Shown: in pieces, positions 62,681 to 64,000 of the stretch
Layout of the letters: each line of letters opens with the position of its first letter
Position numbering within the stretch: the stretch's first letter is position 1
Origin: Oscillospiraceae bacterium
GTDB taxonomy: Bacteria; Bacillota; Clostridia; Oscillospirales; Ruminococcaceae
Assembly: GCA_017848055.1 (NCBI GenBank)
Contig: JAGALZ010000006.1
Location: 1-64,000, forward strand
Reading direction: 5' to 3'
DNA length: 64,000 nucleotides
The notes under the pieces: model-generated
What the model was told of the DNA's origin: nothing
The model's database searches: none
What the model saw: only the letters and a program-made list of their open reading frames with translations
Program-made: the position numbers and the translations under genes

Positions 62681-64000
62681 ATGAAGTTAAAGAAAATACT
62701 TGCAGGTGTATTGGCGGGAAATATCTGTCTGTCGCTGTGTGCTTGCGGAGAAATCGCTAAAAAGGACAAGTCGGAGCTTGATTCACTTATCGGCTCGTCG
62801 CAGTCGGATTCCAAAACGGATTCTGCCGCTGACGACTCATCGAAAGACGATTCCTCTCAGATTGAAATAAAGACTACTCCTTCTGAGCTTTACGAGCTGA
62901 TGAAGGGATATGAAACGAAGCTTGACATATCACCTGAATTCTTTGAGTGGTGTGTTGAAACAACAGGTGATACTGAATTTATCGAGAAGGTGTACAACGA
63001 CATTTCGGCAAACGGCTACAGCGATGACAAGTGGTATTCCTACTCGGGAATGACAGTCAAGGCTACCAAAGACCTTTACAGCGGTATTGCCTACACACAG
63101 GACAACTACTACGTTCTCGACGGAGACGGTGAGGACGGAATAAGCCTTATTTTCGGCGGTGACATAAACCTTGATGACACCTACTACCCTATGGAGAGGC
63201 TTTCCGAGCTTGGCTCAGACATTGAAAAGTGCATAAGCCCGTATCTTATCGAAAAACTCAACGGTGCGGATATTGCGTCGCTCAACAGTGAATTCTGCTT
63301 CTCTGACCGTGGTACACCCATGGCGGGCAAGCAGTGGACATTCAGAGGAAAGACTGAAAACATATGGATTTACGAAAAGCTGGGGCTTGATATTGTACTG
63401 CTTGCAAACAACCACATCTTCGACTTCGGCGAGGATGCTTTCTATGACACTCTGGACACCCTTACAAATGCAGGTATCGAGTACATGGGTGCAGGAAGGG
63501 ACATCGCTGAGGCAAGCGCTCCTGTTTACTACATCATAGAGGGAAAGAAGATTGCGTTTGTTGCGGCGACGAGAGCCGAAAAGTACATTCTGACACCTGA
63601 GGCAAAGGAAAACGAACCAGGAGTGCTTCGTTGCTACGACCCTGCGGCTTACCTTGAAGTAATCCGTGAGGCAAAGGAAAATGCCGACTATGTTGTTGCA
63701 AGCGTGCATTGGGGCAAGGAACACAGCCACGGTCTTGAGGATGTACAGCCCGAAACGGGCTACCAGTACATTGAAGCGGGAGCTGACGTAATCATTGGCT
63801 CACATGCTCATTGTCTGCAGGGCATTGAATACTACAACGGCAAGCCTATTGTCTACAACCTCGGAAACTTCTGGTTTGACGGCTACGACATTGACACGGG
63901 GCTTTTAGAGCTTACGATAAATGATGATGACAGCGTAACACTTCAGTTTATCCCTGCATCACAGAAAAACAGCCAGACCACCTATGTCGGCGGTGAGGCT
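62681..64000 (+). CDS. CapA-family (PGA_cap) lipoprotein, truncated by window end
   Basis: At least 440 aa from ATG 62681 (AAAGGA upstream), running off the right edge. The N-terminus MKLKKILAGVLAGNICLSLC has lipobox LCAC, then a Ser/Asp-rich linker. The body shows metallophosphoesterase-like CapA motifs: 'LIFGGDINLDD', 'ADIASLNSEFCFSD', 'VLLANNHIFDFGEDAF', 'VVASVHWGKEHSH', 'IIGSHAHCLQGIEYYNGKPIVYNLGNFWF'-class segments. CapA proteins act in polyglutamate capsule formation or as surface phosphoesterases. Neither PgsB/C nor capsule genes are seen. Confidence 0.9.
   Translation, partial: MKLKKILAGVLAGNICLSLCACGEIAKKDKSELDSLIGSSQSDSKTDSAADDSSKDDSSQIEIKTTPSELYELMKGYETKLDISPEFFEWCVETTGDTEFIEKVYNDISANGYSDDKWYSYSGMTVKATKDLYSGIAYTQDNYYVLDGDGEDGISLIFGGDINLDDTYYPMERLSELGSDIEKCISPYLIEKLNGADIASLNSEFCFSDRGTPMAGKQWTFRGKTENIWIYEKLGLDIVLLANNHIFDFGEDAFYDTLDTLTNAGIEYMGAGRDIAEASAPVYYIIEGKKIAFVAATRAEKYILTPEAKENEPGVLRCYDPAAYLEVIREAKENADYVVASVHWGKEHSHGLEDVQPETGYQYIEAGADVIIGSHAHCLQGIEYYNGKPIVYNLGNFWFDGYDIDTGLLELTINDDDSVTLQFIPASQKNSQTTYVGGEA

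Overview
The window reads as chromosome from a low-to-mid GC, anaerobic, spore-lineage Firmicute of the Clostridia, most like the Ruminococcus/Oscillospiraceae group. The signs are fermentation genes (pflB/pflA), an N-terminal-rubredoxin ('reverse') rubrerythrin, a SigK-type sporulation sigma factor, choline/glucan-binding style surface repeats, an L-fucose/L-arabinose isomerase family enzyme, and consensus sigma-A promoters with 17-nt spacers. Taxonomy is inferred from gene content only.

Layout. 1-1060: end of a probable integrative element (DUF6329-like gene, stacked hairpins) abutting the 3' end of tRNA-Leu(GAG). 1.3-6 kb: FAD oxidoreductase plus a GT-C type membrane glycosyltransferase, then an NlpC/P60-like lipoprotein. 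6-8.4 kb: glycogen phosphorylase. 8.8-15.7 kb: nine-gene phage-derived packaging/capsid island (terS, terL, portal, prohead protease-like, capsid, connectors, hub-like tail protein) with no integrase, replication, tape-measure or lysis gene. 15.9-17.5 kb: CobU-like kinase and an orphan PilT. 17.6-25.8 kb (minus): sugar isomerase, TrkH/TrkA potassium uptake, tRNA-Arg(CCG), MetG, M23 peptidase. 25.9-28.4 kb: secreted protein, SigK, zinc-ribbon protein. 28.5-35.8 kb: rpmG-secE-nusG-rplK-rplA, then a heptad-repeat membrane protein, then rplJ-rplL, then two membrane zinc-ribbon proteins ending in ribosomal L7/L12-like domains. 35.8-44.5 kb: EAL protein, DUF3048 lipoprotein, small HTH protein, DUF896, WYL regulator, large cell-wall-binding-repeat protein, NfeD-like protein. 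44.5-53 kb: heterodimeric ABC exporter, PAP2 phosphatase, RlmD-like methyltransferase, queuosine genes tgt/queA. 53.2-56.3 kb: lysine riboswitch with asd-dapA-dapB. 56.7-61.2 kb: rubrerythrin, pflA, pflB, phosphoribosyltransferase. 61.4-64 kb: rmuC and a truncated CapA-family lipoprotein.

The most unusual things are: (1) a dispersed family of about 210-bp cores (about 270-310 bp with arms), four copies, each one large imperfect palindrome with two side hairpins and a perfect central inverted repeat, always placed directly at gene stop codons; (2) two tandem membrane proteins carrying L7/L12 C-terminal-like domains immediately downstream of rplL; (3) the stripped-down, host-like phage capsid/packaging island, several of whose genes appear to start at non-AUG codons. 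Gene-level functional calls rest on recognised motifs read by eye; no database search was run.
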